Shown here in pieces: positions 1 through 9,366 of a stretch of 24,705 bases of DNA. The notes below the pieces were generated by a model. It saw nothing but the letters and a program-made list of their open reading frames with translations. It ran no database searches and had not been told where the DNA came from. Numbering within the stretch: position 1 is the stretch's first letter; each line of letters begins with the position of its first letter. The translations under genes were made by a program, and so were the position numbers. The stretch is from Pseudozyma flocculosa PF-1 (taxonomy: Eukaryota; Basidiomycota; Ustilaginomycetes; Ustilaginales; Ustilaginaceae): positions 812,152-836,856 of the forward strand of contig NW_006920877.1 of assembly GCF_000417875.1 (NCBI RefSeq), given 5' to 3'.

Positions 1-39
1 GAGAGAGAGAGAGAGAGAGNGAGNGAGAGAGAGAGAGAG
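1..39. repeat. (GA)n microsatellite with two undetermined bases
   Basis: This is an almost pure GA dinucleotide run at the very start of the window, with N at positions 20 and 24. It lies inside the first intron of the topoisomerase gene, where it reads as a TC tract on the transcribed strand. The Ns suggest the run length was not resolved by the assembly. Confidence 0.95.
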
Positions 40-175
40 GTGCGCGCAGATGGAGAGAGGCGAGGGCGGCGAAGAACCCAGGTTCGACGAGGCGGATGGG
101 TCAGCACGACGGCAGGCAACACAGGAGGCGGCGGACAGGTCCCGGCTGGGCGCAGGGGGCACCGGAAACACTCAC
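1..175 (-). other. Topoisomerase I intron 1 (partial)
   Basis: On the minus strand a consensus donor GTGAGT (175 down to 170) follows the last codon of exon 1. No exon resembling the next part of the topoisomerase core is visible down to position 1, so the intron runs out of the window. It contains a GCTGAC branch-like sequence and ends, as far as visible, in the TC microsatellite, which could serve as an unusually long polypyrimidine tract. Confidence 0.75.
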
Positions 176-1567
176 GTCGAGCTTGCGCGCCTTCTGGAAT
201 TTGGTCTTGTCCGACGACGCCTTCCACTCGCTGGCGGCGTCGAGGAAGACGTACTTGTAGTTGCCGTTGAGCGGCTCCTTCCAGAAGGCGAGCCAGGTGA
301 CGTCCTTCTTCTCGACCACCTCGCCCCACTTGCCAAACGGCGGCTTGGGCGCCGGCTGGTTGGCGCTGTGGTTGATGGTGACGTCCTCGGGCATGGTGCG
401 GCGCTTGACCTTGCCGGCCTTTGGGTGGGCGCCGCGGCCCAGAAAGAGGCCCGGCGGCTCGATGTTGAAGTTGCCAATCGACTGCTCGGCGCCGTCGACC
501 CAGCAGGTGCGCCACTCCTTTTCCTGCGCCTTGCGCTCCTCGAGCTCGCGCTTCCGCTGCGACGGCGCCTTGGCCTTCTTGGCCGCCGCCTCGGCGTCCT
601 TGATGCCGCGCCAGTGGTTGTACATGTCGCGGAAGTCGAGCTTGTCGAAGCTCTGGATCTTGAGGCCGTTGCGCGGCGGGTACTTTTTCAGGTAGCCCTT
701 GAAGTCGTCGAAGAAGTTCTTGTTGAAGATGGGGTTCTTGGCGTGCTGGGTCTCGAGCTTGACGGCGTAGAACATGGCCACCTCTTCGCTCTCGGGCGGC
801 AGCACCACCGGCTGGCCGTCGTACTTGAGCGTCACGTCCTTTGGCAGCGGCGTGTACGGCTCAGCGAAGCGCGGGCCGTTGTGCACCAGCGTGGTCCACT
901 TCTGCTCGCCGTTGCCCGCCTCGTGCGTCTTGCGCGAGCCGCCCTTTTTCTGCAGCTTGGCCTTGATCTTGGACTTGACCTTCTTGGCCGCCTTGGCCAC
1001 CTTGCCCATCGCCGAGCCGGCATCGGTGTCGGCGTCATCTCCATCGTCGTCGTCCTCCTCCTCCTCCTCTTCGTCATCCTCGTCGTCATCGTCATCGTCG
1101 TCGTCGGACCCGCTCGACCTCTTGCCGCGCACCGAGGCCGTCAGCGGTGCGTCCGAGTCGTCGCCCTCGTCGTCCGAGCCGGCCATGGTCGAGGGCGGCG
1201 CCGAGGCCACCACCGACGTTAGCGGCGCGTCCGAGTCGTCGCTGTCGTCGCCGTCGTCCGACGGGGCCTCCTTCTTGACCCCGTTGCTCTTGGCGAGCGG
1301 CGCATCATCGTCGTCGCTGCTGCCGTCGTCGCTGGGCGGTGGCTTGACGGCAAGGCCATTGCCATTGCCATTGCCGTTGCCGTTGACCTTGCCGTACGTC
1401 CTCGGACGCTTGGCCAGAGGTGCCGAGTCCTCCTCCTCGCTCAGGTCGCTGTCGCTGTCGGCAAGAGGCTTCTTGACTGGCGACGAGCCATTGAGCTTGC
1501 CGTGGCCGTTGCCGACGGGGAGGGTGAGCCCGTTGCCGAGCGGCGCTGCAGACGTGGAAGCCGACAT
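176..1567 (-). CDS. TOP1: DNA topoisomerase I (type IB), exon 1, 5' partial gene
   Basis: This is the nuclear type IB topoisomerase, which relaxes supercoils by nicking one strand through a 3'-phosphotyrosine. Exon 1 encodes residues 1-464. Residues 1-222 are a disordered charged arm: four acidic blocks each followed by APL (near 49, 89, 114 and 140), an NG-repeat (62-71), a nearly continuous D/E run (155-175), and a lysine-rich stretch (189-213) that looks like a nuclear localisation region. From W224 the conserved core begins (KWTTLVHNGPRFAEPY, later PPGLFLGRGAHP, KRRTMPEDVTIN and WLAFW), matching the N-terminal core and linker of eukaryotic Top1. The exon stops at KARKLD, level with human TARRLK, at a phase-0 GTGAGT donor. 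The catalytic Arg/Lys/Arg/His/Tyr residues lie beyond the window. The ATG at 1567 has a CCACC context. The frame does read on past the donor to 101, but that tail lacks any topoisomerase similarity. Confidence 0.95.
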
Positions 1568-2234
1568 GGTGGTTGCTGGATGGTGGCGATACAGAGGGGT
1601 GTTCGGTGGTGAAGCGCCGTCCGGAAACCACAGGGGGGGGTCAAAGCTGGTCGGAGCGACGCAAAGTCGATGTCGCGCTGGATGGGGGTGGCGAGCTGAC
1701 TGTATGGCGAAGCGATAGCTTCAGAGCAGATTGCGCGCGCACCAGCGTTCGTACCAATTGGGAGGTGCGAGATGGGGAGAGCCAAAGGCACGGTGGTGGA
1801 GGCAAACGCAAGGACTCGCCCGTCGGGATAGGTTGGGTCAGGCCGGCTGAGCAGCAGCAGCAGTCAGGCGGCGGAGGCGGCGGCGACGCTGGTGTGAATC
1901 AACCTGTTCCGAAGGCTGTGCTGGCTACGGATAGGTTTCGCTAGAGCGCAGATCGGCGGATCAGGGGGTCGGTGGCTCGATTTGGCGGATGATATGGGTG
2001 ACGAGGAGCACCGTGCTGGTCCAGCGCAGTCAAGTGCTGAACGAGGGTCGAGCGCGAATCGTGCCGATAGGCGCGTGTGGCGGAAGCGTCAAGGGCGGCT
2101 TTCGGCAAGGAGGCGGCCCGGGGTGAAAGCCAGACAAGACCGGCTGAGGGTGGGACGGCAGCAGACGACCAGCTGCCGAGTCGGACAAGAGGGAGCGTAG
2201 GTTTGCTGCGGGGCGCGTGGTGAGGGAGAGTGGC

Positions 2235-2280
2235 GATGATGATGATGATGGTGGTGGTGGTGGTGGCGATGGTGGTGGGT
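2235..2280. repeat. GATGATG / GGTGGT trinucleotide repeat
   Basis: A run of GAT triplets passes directly into GGT triplets, with one interruption. It lies in the intergenic region and has no coding context. Confidence 0.9.
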
Positions 2281-2499
2281 GAGAAGCAAGCAAGCGATCC
2301 CTGCCAGCGTCGAGACCCAGCTGCGATCCAACAGGCCAGGCAAGCCCAGGCAAGGCCAGGACAGGCTCGGACGCGCCGGCAGCCTTGCCAGATGGCCAGC
2401 ATCCAGGCAGGCAGGGAACGGTTGGCCTCGAAGCCGCCGCCGCCTCCGCCAGCGAAAAAGCAACCGAGGCCGGGATTTTTTTGATTTTTTTTTCTCCCT

Positions 2500-2541
2500 C
2501 TCCTGCCCGCCCGCCTGCCCGCCCGCCTGCCTGCCTGCCAA
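2500..2541. repeat. CCCGCCTG/CCTG tandem repeat
   Basis: Short tandem units of CCCGCCTG become plain CCTG copies. The same CCTG/CAGG vocabulary recurs at 3333-3348, 3718-3730 and 22230-22300. Confidence 0.85.
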
Positions 2542-2826
2542 ACCCCCTTGCCCCGACCGGCTCCTGCAGGCAACAGGAAGGGCCGGGCTGGCTGGCTGGC
2601 CAGCAGGCAAGCCAGCAGGGTAGGCCAAGCTCCACACGATGCCTGCCAGGCCAGGCTGCGTCGCGCCGCTTGTAGCCCGCAGGCAGAGCGTGCCAGGCAG
2701 GAGGCCAGCCCAAGCCCGCTGGCCTCGTGCCTCGGGGACGGCAAGGCCTGCCTAGCCACGCCAGCTTCGAGTCCACCGAACGCGACGATGACGCGCTCGG
2801 CGAACCAGATTTTTCGCTCCCTGCCC

Positions 2827-2846
2827 GGCCAGGCCAGGCCAGGCCA
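2827..2846. repeat. (GGCCA)4 tandem repeat
   Basis: Four perfect 5-bp units. Degenerate copies surround it at 2334-2375, 2645-2655 and 2895-2910. The same unit recurs in the long intergenic region (near 12.84, 14.80, 14.84, 16.86 and 20.33 kb), which makes it a dispersed intergenic repeat of this genome. Confidence 0.85.
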
Positions 2847-4142
2847 AGCAGCCTGGCAAGTCCGGCGGGGACGTGGCTGGCTGGCGCGGTGAGGCAGGCC
2901 AGGCTAGGCAAATGCAAGCTCGACGGGCGTCGATCTGTCGGAGCCGTTCCGTGGGCCCGCCCCCCATGGCTGGCTGGGCGGCTCAGCGCGTCAGCAACTC
3001 AGCCTCTGCTTCCCCTCTTCGAAAAGGGTGAGCAGAGTCGTGACGGCTGTAAGCCCAGGTGAAGGGGAAGCTAAGCTTGGAGACGCCGGAGCGGCGGCGG
3101 GCGCTAGCGTTGGTACCTCGTCGATGGGGCCCACTTCGACAGCCTTGGAGCCAGAGCGACTGCTCGAGCTGGGCGGACCCGAAGAGCCGCTCGGGCTCAC
3201 CCGATTGGGCTGGCCCCTGCCAAGATTCCATCTCCGAGTTTCAAACCCGGATCGGGCCGCGCCCGAGAGTGGGGGGCTGCGAGCCAGTTGGCGTGGCTCG
3301 GACGAGGGTCCGCGTTGGCTCGATGCGTCCGGCCTGCCTGCCTGCCTGGCCTCGCTCCTCCACATGTCAGCCTGTGCTGGCGTCGCGGGTGTGGCCTGTC
3401 GCCTGTCGGCTGTCTCTGGTCGCCTCTTCCGTCAGCCGCCTTTGGGGTCGTGTCGAGCGGCTGCCAGAGAGACCGGCCTCTTGGCACCGCTGGCCGCTGC
3501 CATGGCGGAGTGGGCCCGCTGGTCGGCTTGCGTCCGACAGATGGTGACGATGAGCCGCCCGCTCGCCACAGCGCGCAGCAGCACGTTGTAGGTCGACGAC
3601 GATCAGAGCAAGCGGTCACGGCGGCTTGGTTTGGGATGGTCAAGCCGCCTGCCTGCTGAGCCTGGCCGCCACCTCCACCAGCCTCGTCTAGCTAGCGAGA
3701 GGTAGCGAGCGTCGTCTGCTGCCTGCCTGCGTCGCTCATCGGTCATTCTCGACGGGCTGACTCACGTCGAGCAGCTTGCTAGGCTCGCTACGCCAGCTTG
3801 CTTGAGCCTCGCACCACCGTAGCCTACCCTAGCCTACCATGGCCTCGTCGCCTCTTCGACATCGCCGCCTCGTCGTCGTCGTCGACTGATGACCTGAACC
3901 CCACGAGCGACGGCCAGGCGCGGTGTCGTGTGGCCCTCGCCCTCGCCGCTACTACTCTGCACCCTACCGTACCGCCCCCGCCCGCTGTGTTGGTCCTCGA
4001 CCCACCCATCCGTCCTTCTCGCTCCTCGACCTCGGCCGACTTGATATCTACCCTCCCTGCCACTGCCTCACCCTCGTACCCCCGACCGCCACCGCCCCTC
4101 TTCCTTCCTTTGCCTATCCTTTCCGCCGCCTCGCGCAGATTG

Positions 4143-4166
4143 CCCGCTTGCCCGCTTGCCCGCTTG
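4143..4166 (+). repeat. (CCCGCTTG)3 directly upstream of a start codon
   Basis: Three perfect 8-bp copies end one base before the ATG at 4168, so they form the last part of the 5' leader of the GFA-domain gene. Copy-number change here would alter the start-codon context of the long isoform. Confidence 0.9.
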
Positions 4167-4167
4167 C

Positions 4168-5537
4168 ATGTTTCGACCCTCGACCGCCTTGGCCGCCTCG
4201 ACCTTGTCGTCTCTCCGTCCCCTCACCGCCGCCTCGTCGAGGAGGATCCCCGCTGCAGCACGCCTGGCAGCCATCGGCCAGCACCTCGTCCACCGCCCCT
4301 TTAGCGCGTCGGCCACCATGTCGGAAAAGACTTCCCAGGGTCACGAGGTCGTCAAGCCCCCCAACAGTGAGCAGCAGCGGCAGCGGCCGAGTTTGTCGAT
4401 GCAGCGACCGGCCGACTGACCCATCATCGAGCCAACATCCCTCTTGCCCCCCGATGATTCGCCATCTGCAGCGGGTTGGAAGGGAGAGATCCCGAGCAAG
4501 AAGGGCGGCAGCGAGGCCGGCTACCTGCTCAAGGTGAGTCGTCGAATCAACCGCAGCGCCTGCTCATCCCCAACCAACCTGACCTCTGACGACCTCACCT
4601 CTGCCGCGTCTCGTCTCGCCTTCTCGACCTGTCCGGTTGGACAACCTCGTACAGCCGCCGTACGTCTGGCGCAGCGACGAATTCGAGGTCAAGTACACGG
4701 CAAAGTGCTGGTGCGGCAAGCGTGAGTGGCAGGTCCAGCGGCTTCTTCTTGGGTCATCCACCCCGGCTCTTCCTCTGGCTCTGCCCGGTGGACTTGCGCT
4801 TACCTCGCGCTTCCTGTCCTGCCCGTCCCTCGCTCGCTCGCGCCGCCTCTGTCTCCGACAGTCGAGTTCGAGTACCACGGCGACCCGATTGACGCCAAGC
4901 ACTGCCACTGCACCCAGTGCCAGCGCCTCCACGGCGCTCCGTTCCAGTGGGCCGCCCTGTTCCACAAGACGTCGGTCCGCCTCGCCGAGAGCTGCGACCC
5001 CATCTATCTCGATTTCTTCTCGGTGAGTCTGGGCGTTCCAAGGTCCGCGGGGATGAGCTGCGTGGGACACCCCTCTGACCGCCACTTGGCCTTGACGACG
5101 ACCACGGCGGCGGCGGCGGCGGCGGCATCATCCGACAGACGCAAGAGGGGCACAGCGACCACTCGGTGCCGTGCAAGATTTCGTGCCGCAACTGCCGGTC
5201 GCCCATGGCCGACGAGGGGCGCAACATGGTCATGGCCTACCCGTCGTCGTTCCGCTTCAAGGACGGCCACGTCCCCTCGACGTTTGCGCCCACGGCCCAC
5301 ATCTTTTACGGCGAGCGCGTCATGGACGTCGACGACGACGTGCCCAAGTGGAGCGGCCACAAGGAGTCGTCCGAGCTCATGCCCCACGCGCCCAAGGAGG
5401 AGGGCGACCGCACCTTTGGAAAGGACAAGACTCACAAGAAGGATAAGCTCGACCTCCAGCAGCAGCAGCAGAATGGGGATGGCGAGGGAGGAGGAGGAGA
5501 GGATGCGAGGGCCAAGAGGCCCAGGAACGGGGCTTGA
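4168..5537 (+). CDS. GFA/CENP-V domain zinc protein, probably dual-targeted
   Basis: Five exons (4168-4366, 4472-4533, 4655-4721, 4862-5022, 5139-5537) join in frame to 295 residues. The fold is the Mss4-like zinc domain of glutathione-dependent formaldehyde-activating enzyme and CENP-V. Visible ligands are C105-x-C107, C124-x-C126-x-x-C129 inside HCHCTQCQ, and C179-x-x-C182, with the family signature LHGAPFQWAALFHK at 132-145 and DEGRN in the last exon. Exon 3 ends at C|GTGAGT, which gives AKCWCGKLEFEYHGDP across the junction as in relatives. Residues 1-50 lack Asp/Glu, carry six Arg and contain RPFSAS (43-48), a typical mitochondrial presequence with an Oct1-like R-x-F-x-x-S site. M51 has a CCACCATG context, whereas M1 has T at minus 3. 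The C-terminus is a Gln/Gly-rich, basic tail. The biochemical substrate cannot be told: many fungal members of this family are uncharacterised. Confidence 0.9.
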
Positions 5538-5890
5538 GCGTCCGCCCGCCCCGTCCGCAGGGCCTGGTCCGGCCGGGGCTGCTAGTCCACCAGCCTCCGT
5601 CTTCCCGTCTGTCTTTGCAGTCTGCCCATTTGCCCCACGATGCCTGCTCACCAGTAGCACTACGATCAAGACGAGGGAATACACGCACGTCAGCTCCGTC
5701 AATCCCGCCTGTCGGTCGGTCTAGGCTGGGCCGTTGCAGAACGGTAGGTGCGCCATCCAATCGTCGCTCGCTGCTGCTGCTGCTGTATTGTCAAGTGCGA
5801 GGCTGCAAGGGAGAGAGAGAAGGAAAGGTAGGGGGAGCAAATGGGACCGGGACCTTGGTCGGGACGATGAATCGGGCCGCGATGTGGGTC
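5538..5890. other. Convergent intergenic region (3' ends of two genes)
   Basis: These 353 bp separate the stop codon of the GFA-domain gene from that of the minus-strand nonaspanin. They must carry both 3' untranslated regions. I see a GA-rich patch at 5812-5830 but no clear polyadenylation hexamer and no gene. Confidence 0.7.
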
Positions 5891-6047
5891 CTAATCGACT
5901 CGGATGGCAGAGTAGATGCGCCTCAAGGACGCATAGGTAGCCAGGAATCCGACGGCGCCTGGTATGATGAGGGCAGAGAAGGACGAAACAGGGCGGCGGG
6001 GTGGGTTGAGATAAGGATGGACGAGCGTGCGATGCCATACGAGGCGC

Positions 6048-6080
<33 letters not shown>

Positions 6081-8810
6081 ACGAGGTGGCGACCAGGCCA
6101 GGTCAGCGCAGCGAGGGGACTCACCGAACAGGGCGAAAAAGAGCGAAGAGAGGATGGTCAGGTACCCGAGGAACAGGACCTTGTTGGCCGTACCTGGCAA
6201 TTCGAGTCTCGACGTCCAGAAGAAGAGCTGCGCACCCCAACAAGGCAAGGGGAGATGCGGGGGAGGTCACTCGTGTCAGTTTGTCGATATTGTCTTGTCA
6301 GCCTTTCGGGGCCGATCAAGGAGGAGGTGAGGGAAGCGGGACGTACACCGTAGGCAAAGAGCCAGAATCCTCCCGCTCCGCCCGTGATAAACGAGCGCCA
6401 GTGCCACCGATAGTCTTCGGCGCACAGGTGGAAGTAGGTGAAGAGGATCGTCACTGTCGCCGTCGTCTATTGCGTCGTTTCCCCCCGTGTCCAACGAGGA
6501 TAACCAGGCAGTGGAGCAGGGGCGGTGCGAGTCAGAGAGCGTTACGATGCAGCATCAACCCCACCGGGCAGGCCGGAGTGCGGACTCACGATGCCGGTAA
6601 TGATGAATGCGAGCGCGAGGAAGCCAAAGGCGTAGTAGACCTTGGTGCCGAACATCGAGTTGAGGACTGCGGCGGATCGGGGCAGCGTCGAGTCGAGTCG
6701 AGTCGAGTCGAGTCGAGGGATGTGGTCAGTGACGTGGCGTGACGAGGCTCAGAGGCGCTCCTCTCTGCGCGGATCGGTCCACGTCTACGCACTGAAAAAG
6801 ATCTCGAGGAAGCCCGAGGCAAACGTGAGCATGCCCGCCATCAGCGCCGACGGCAGCGGGCGGAGGTACCACGTCTGCTGGTGCGGGATCTGTCGAGGGA
6901 TCGAGTTGACCTTGACCGGGTGCTGGCAAAGACAGAGAAAGAAGGGGACGCGCGCGCTGCGATCAGCCGAAGTCGATCGCTACATGAGGCTCGTCGTCAG
7001 CTCGCTGCGGCCCGCCGACTCACCTGGAAGCCGCCTCGACGGATGCCGACGACGGAGCCGAGCAGCGTGAGCGGCACGCTGATGAGGAACCACAATGCGA
7101 TGAGCGCAAAGAACGTGCCAAACGGCACCGCGCCCGAAGACCCGCTAAAGATGAGGAAGTAGTTGAGCAGGCTGGCGTGGGGCAGGGAGGCAAGGAAGAG
7201 GAAGAAGAGAAGAGGAGAGCAGGCGATGCACATCGCGTCAGCCTCGCCGTCGCTCTCCGCCTGCAGGACCCTGTCCGTCGACTGGCTGGCAGCCGAGCGA
7301 ACCGTCGAGACTCACTTGACGATGGCAAACACGGCGACGGGGAAGAGGGTGGCGGTGAGGAAGATGGTCTTTTTCCAGTTGTCGCCGCCGAGGCTGGCGT
7401 ACGTCTTGCTCGACACGTAGCCGGCGATGCTGCCGAAGAGGGTCCAGGTGACAATCATGACGGTGCCGAGCGATCCGCGGTTCGAGGGGCTGAGGAAGCC
7501 GAGCAGCGCAAAGACGAGGGTGACGGCGGCCATGGCGACGAGCTGGCTGCCGGAGCCGACGAGGACCGAGAGGAGCATGGGATGGCGCGGCGGGCGGAAG
7601 ACCTCGCCGTGGACGAGCTTCCAGCCAAAGTCTTCCTGGACGTCTTCGGTGAGGTCGATGGCGTTGTAGCGGTTGATGTCGCGGCTGACGGAGCGCATCA
7701 GGATCATGCCGACCTGCAGGCAGGGGGGCGCGGCGCGCAGGCAGATGCGAGAGGCGGGGGGTTGGAGAGCGAGGGAGAGTGCGATAGAGAGGGAGGCAAA
7801 CGAAGTCGGCGATGAGCCGGCGCGACAGAGTCACAACAGCTGGGCGCAACGAGGGAACTGTCCGCCGGCAAGCGCAGACGCACCATGATGCAGAGGAAGG
7901 CGACAATGACGACCGAGTTGACGAGCGAGAACCAGTGGATGCGCGGGTCGAAGACCTTGAGGTAGGCGTCCCAGCGGGTGGCCCAGGGCGTGTCGCTCTG
8001 CTTCCAGTAGATGTTGTAGGTGTAGGCGACGTCGGTGGTCGAGGCGTTGCTGAGCTGGACCGAGCCGGCGGCCTTGCAGTTGGGCTGCTGGTTGGCGCCG
8101 ACGCCGCGGAGCGAGTCGATGGTGAGCGGGTAGATCTTGGCGCCGACGACGCGGTACTCGTTGGGTGCGCGCTGGTGGTAGTCGATGTAGATGTCAAAGT
8201 GGTTGTTGAGGGCGGGCGGGTCGTAGGGGTTGAAGTGCTCGTCGAGCAGGCGGCCGAGGGCGAAGCCGGTCGAGAGGAACTCTTCGTGCGTCTTGACCTC
8301 TTTGCGCGACTCGGCCACGGGGAGGCCGTCGACCATCCAGTTGACTGCGTACTCCTCGCGTATCCGGTCGTTGATGAAGTTGGCGTGGTCTGGGGTGAGG
8401 CGGACGCGGCATAGCTCGTTGCACGTCTGGTCCTGGAGCATGGCCGCGCGTACGGGGCTGTTGTAGATGCGGTCGCCAAAGAGGACGCTGCCGAGGCCCT
8501 CGCTCTCTGGCTTTGGCCCTCCGTCGGGTGCGCAAAACTGGAAGCGCGGGTCGTAGTAGTCGTACATCAGGACGCTCTTTACCTGGGAGGTGAAGGCCTT
8601 TGCCTCGAGCGCGTTGACGGTGAAGGGGACGGGGTCGCCCTTGCGGTAGGAGCGAGGTGCGCTTCCGGGGAGGTACCATGCGTTGGCGGCGGTGGGCAGC
8701 TGGGCCAGTGTGAGGGCAACGAGGGCGGTGGTTGTGGCGGCGAGGGTGCGTTGGAGCAGCGCGCATCGACGCCCGCGTCCACGCCTCGGTCGCTCCTCGA
8801 TGGCCGTCAT
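5891..8810 (-). CDS. Transmembrane 9 superfamily protein (EMP70/nonaspanin)
   Basis: Eight exons on the minus strand (8810-7884, 7713-7316, 7171-7024, 6922-6793, 6666-6590, 6466-6347, 6227-6125, 5958-5891) join to a complete 656-residue protein. TM9 proteins are endosome/Golgi membrane proteins acting in sorting, adhesion and copper or nutrient handling. Residues 1-44 form a signal peptide with an Arg-rich start (7-15) and likely cleavage after ANA; the mature end WYLPGSAPRSYRKGDPVPF is a family hallmark. A luminal domain reaches about residue 290. The first membrane span ends in GMILMR, and eight more spans follow, with the signatures GSSGAVPFGT, HLCAEDYRWHWRSF and VGFLATY. The C-terminus RIYSAIRVD ends in R-x-D where most members have K-x-D/E. 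Length and exon phases all agree. The start has A at minus 3 and lies 556 bp from the divergent neighbour. Confidence 0.95.
6050..6085. repeat. Hexanucleotide array (GGCGAG)3(GACGAG)3 in an intron
   Basis: Six contiguous 6-bp units lie in the last intron (5959-6124) of the nonaspanin gene. On the transcribed strand they form a CTCGTC/CTCGCC pyrimidine-rich stretch upstream of the acceptor. Confidence 0.9.
6687..6716. repeat. (GTCGA)6 pentanucleotide array in an intron
   Basis: Six perfect copies lie inside the fourth intron (6667-6792) of the nonaspanin gene, about 20 bp from the acceptor. Every unit contains the TCGA palindrome, so the array could form slipped or cruciform structures. It is a likely polymorphic locus. 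Confidence 0.95.
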
Positions 8811-9366
8811 TCTTGTTGCGGCGCGAGGGCGGTAGCTATGCGAGCCGATTCGCTGCAGCCAGGGAAGGAGCGGCGTCTTGCGACGAAGGCGATGATGGGG
8901 ATCCGGACGATGCGATGGCAAAGGCGAGAGCAGCAGCGGTGGTGGCGCAAGGAAGGAAGGAGGTGGTGAGCCAGCAAGCCAGCCTTGGGAATTTCCAGGC
9001 CTGGAAAAATGCCGCCGCCGCCGCCGCCACCGCACCGGCCAGCGCAGCAGCGTCCGACTTTGCGCTGCACTGCGCTGCTGGCATGGCTCGTGCCCACCGG
9101 CAGGCTGCCTGGCGCCGGCCGGCCGCGGCCCGCGTTCCGAGCCAACCTGCCGGCCCGTCACACCAGCCCAGACCCACCGACGGACGGCCTCAAGCCGAAG
9201 ACGACGAGCTGCCGACAGAGTCTGAGTAGTATGCCATGCTGCCAGCTCTCATCCTTCCTTGCCGCCCACCACGACCACCACCCCACCGACATCACCTTGG
9301 CCCACCCCATCTTCGTCGCTCCCGCCTGTTTACCCCCCTGCCTTGTCTTACCGACCGCCGCCCACC
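8811..9366. promoter_or_regulatory. Bidirectional promoter region
   Basis: These 556 bp separate the start codons of the minus-strand nonaspanin and the plus-strand hydrolase fusion, so both promoters and leaders must fit here. Contents seen: a 16-bp perfect palindrome (8992-9007), a GCC trinucleotide run at 9010-9029, and a pyrimidine-rich strand from 9240 to 9366 leading to the hydrolase ATG (context CCCACCATGG). I see no TATA box. The open frames here on both strands are extensions or shadows. Confidence 0.7.
8992..9007. promoter_or_regulatory. 16-bp perfect palindrome TTTCCAGGCCTGGAAA
   Basis: A perfect inverted repeat without spacer lies in the middle third of the divergent promoter. 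Its inner ten bases CCAGGCCTGG are also the centre of the larger palindrome at 12836-12859. A dimeric transcription factor site is a reasonable guess, but no known site is matched. Confidence 0.45.

Larger units (their letters stand above)
1568..4167. other. Divergent intergenic region between TOP1 and the GFA-domain gene
   Basis: These 2.6 kb hold the promoters of both flanking genes, which point away from each other. Several long open frames exist on both strands, especially minus 1941-2917, but they translate into Gly/Ala/Arg/Pro/Trp-rich simple sequence produced by repeats and show no domain. I see no tRNA, no transposon ends and no convincing TATA box. The middle (2235-2920) is dominated by microsatellites and by CCTGC and GGCCA units annotated separately; 3300-4100 is pyrimidine-rich, as is usual for fungal promoters and leaders. 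Confidence 0.7.

Noticed and set aside
101..175. Continuation of the topoisomerase frame beyond the donor
   Set aside because: The 24 extra residues are unlike any topoisomerase, and a consensus GTGAGT donor lies exactly where conserved sequence stops.
50..1222. 390-codon plus-strand open frame opposite the topoisomerase exon
   Set aside because: It is the mirror of an acidic, serine-rich coding exon in GC-rich DNA (Leu/Val/Arg-rich output). The minus strand encodes an unmistakable topoisomerase core.
1941..2917. Long minus-strand frames of 272 and 295 codons between TOP1 and the GFA-domain gene
   Set aside because: They are translations of CCTGC, GGCCA and GGT repeats, overlap in different frames, and contain no domain or plausible splice structure.
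4156..4419. Reading the GFA-domain gene from the upstream TTG and straight through to 4419
   Set aside because: TTG is not a normal eukaryotic start, and the frame past 4366 crosses a GTGAGC donor and loses all family similarity.
5534..6742. 402-codon plus-strand frame opposite the nonaspanin exons
   Set aside because: It is a low-complexity shadow of minus-strand exons and introns that together encode a full TM9 protein.
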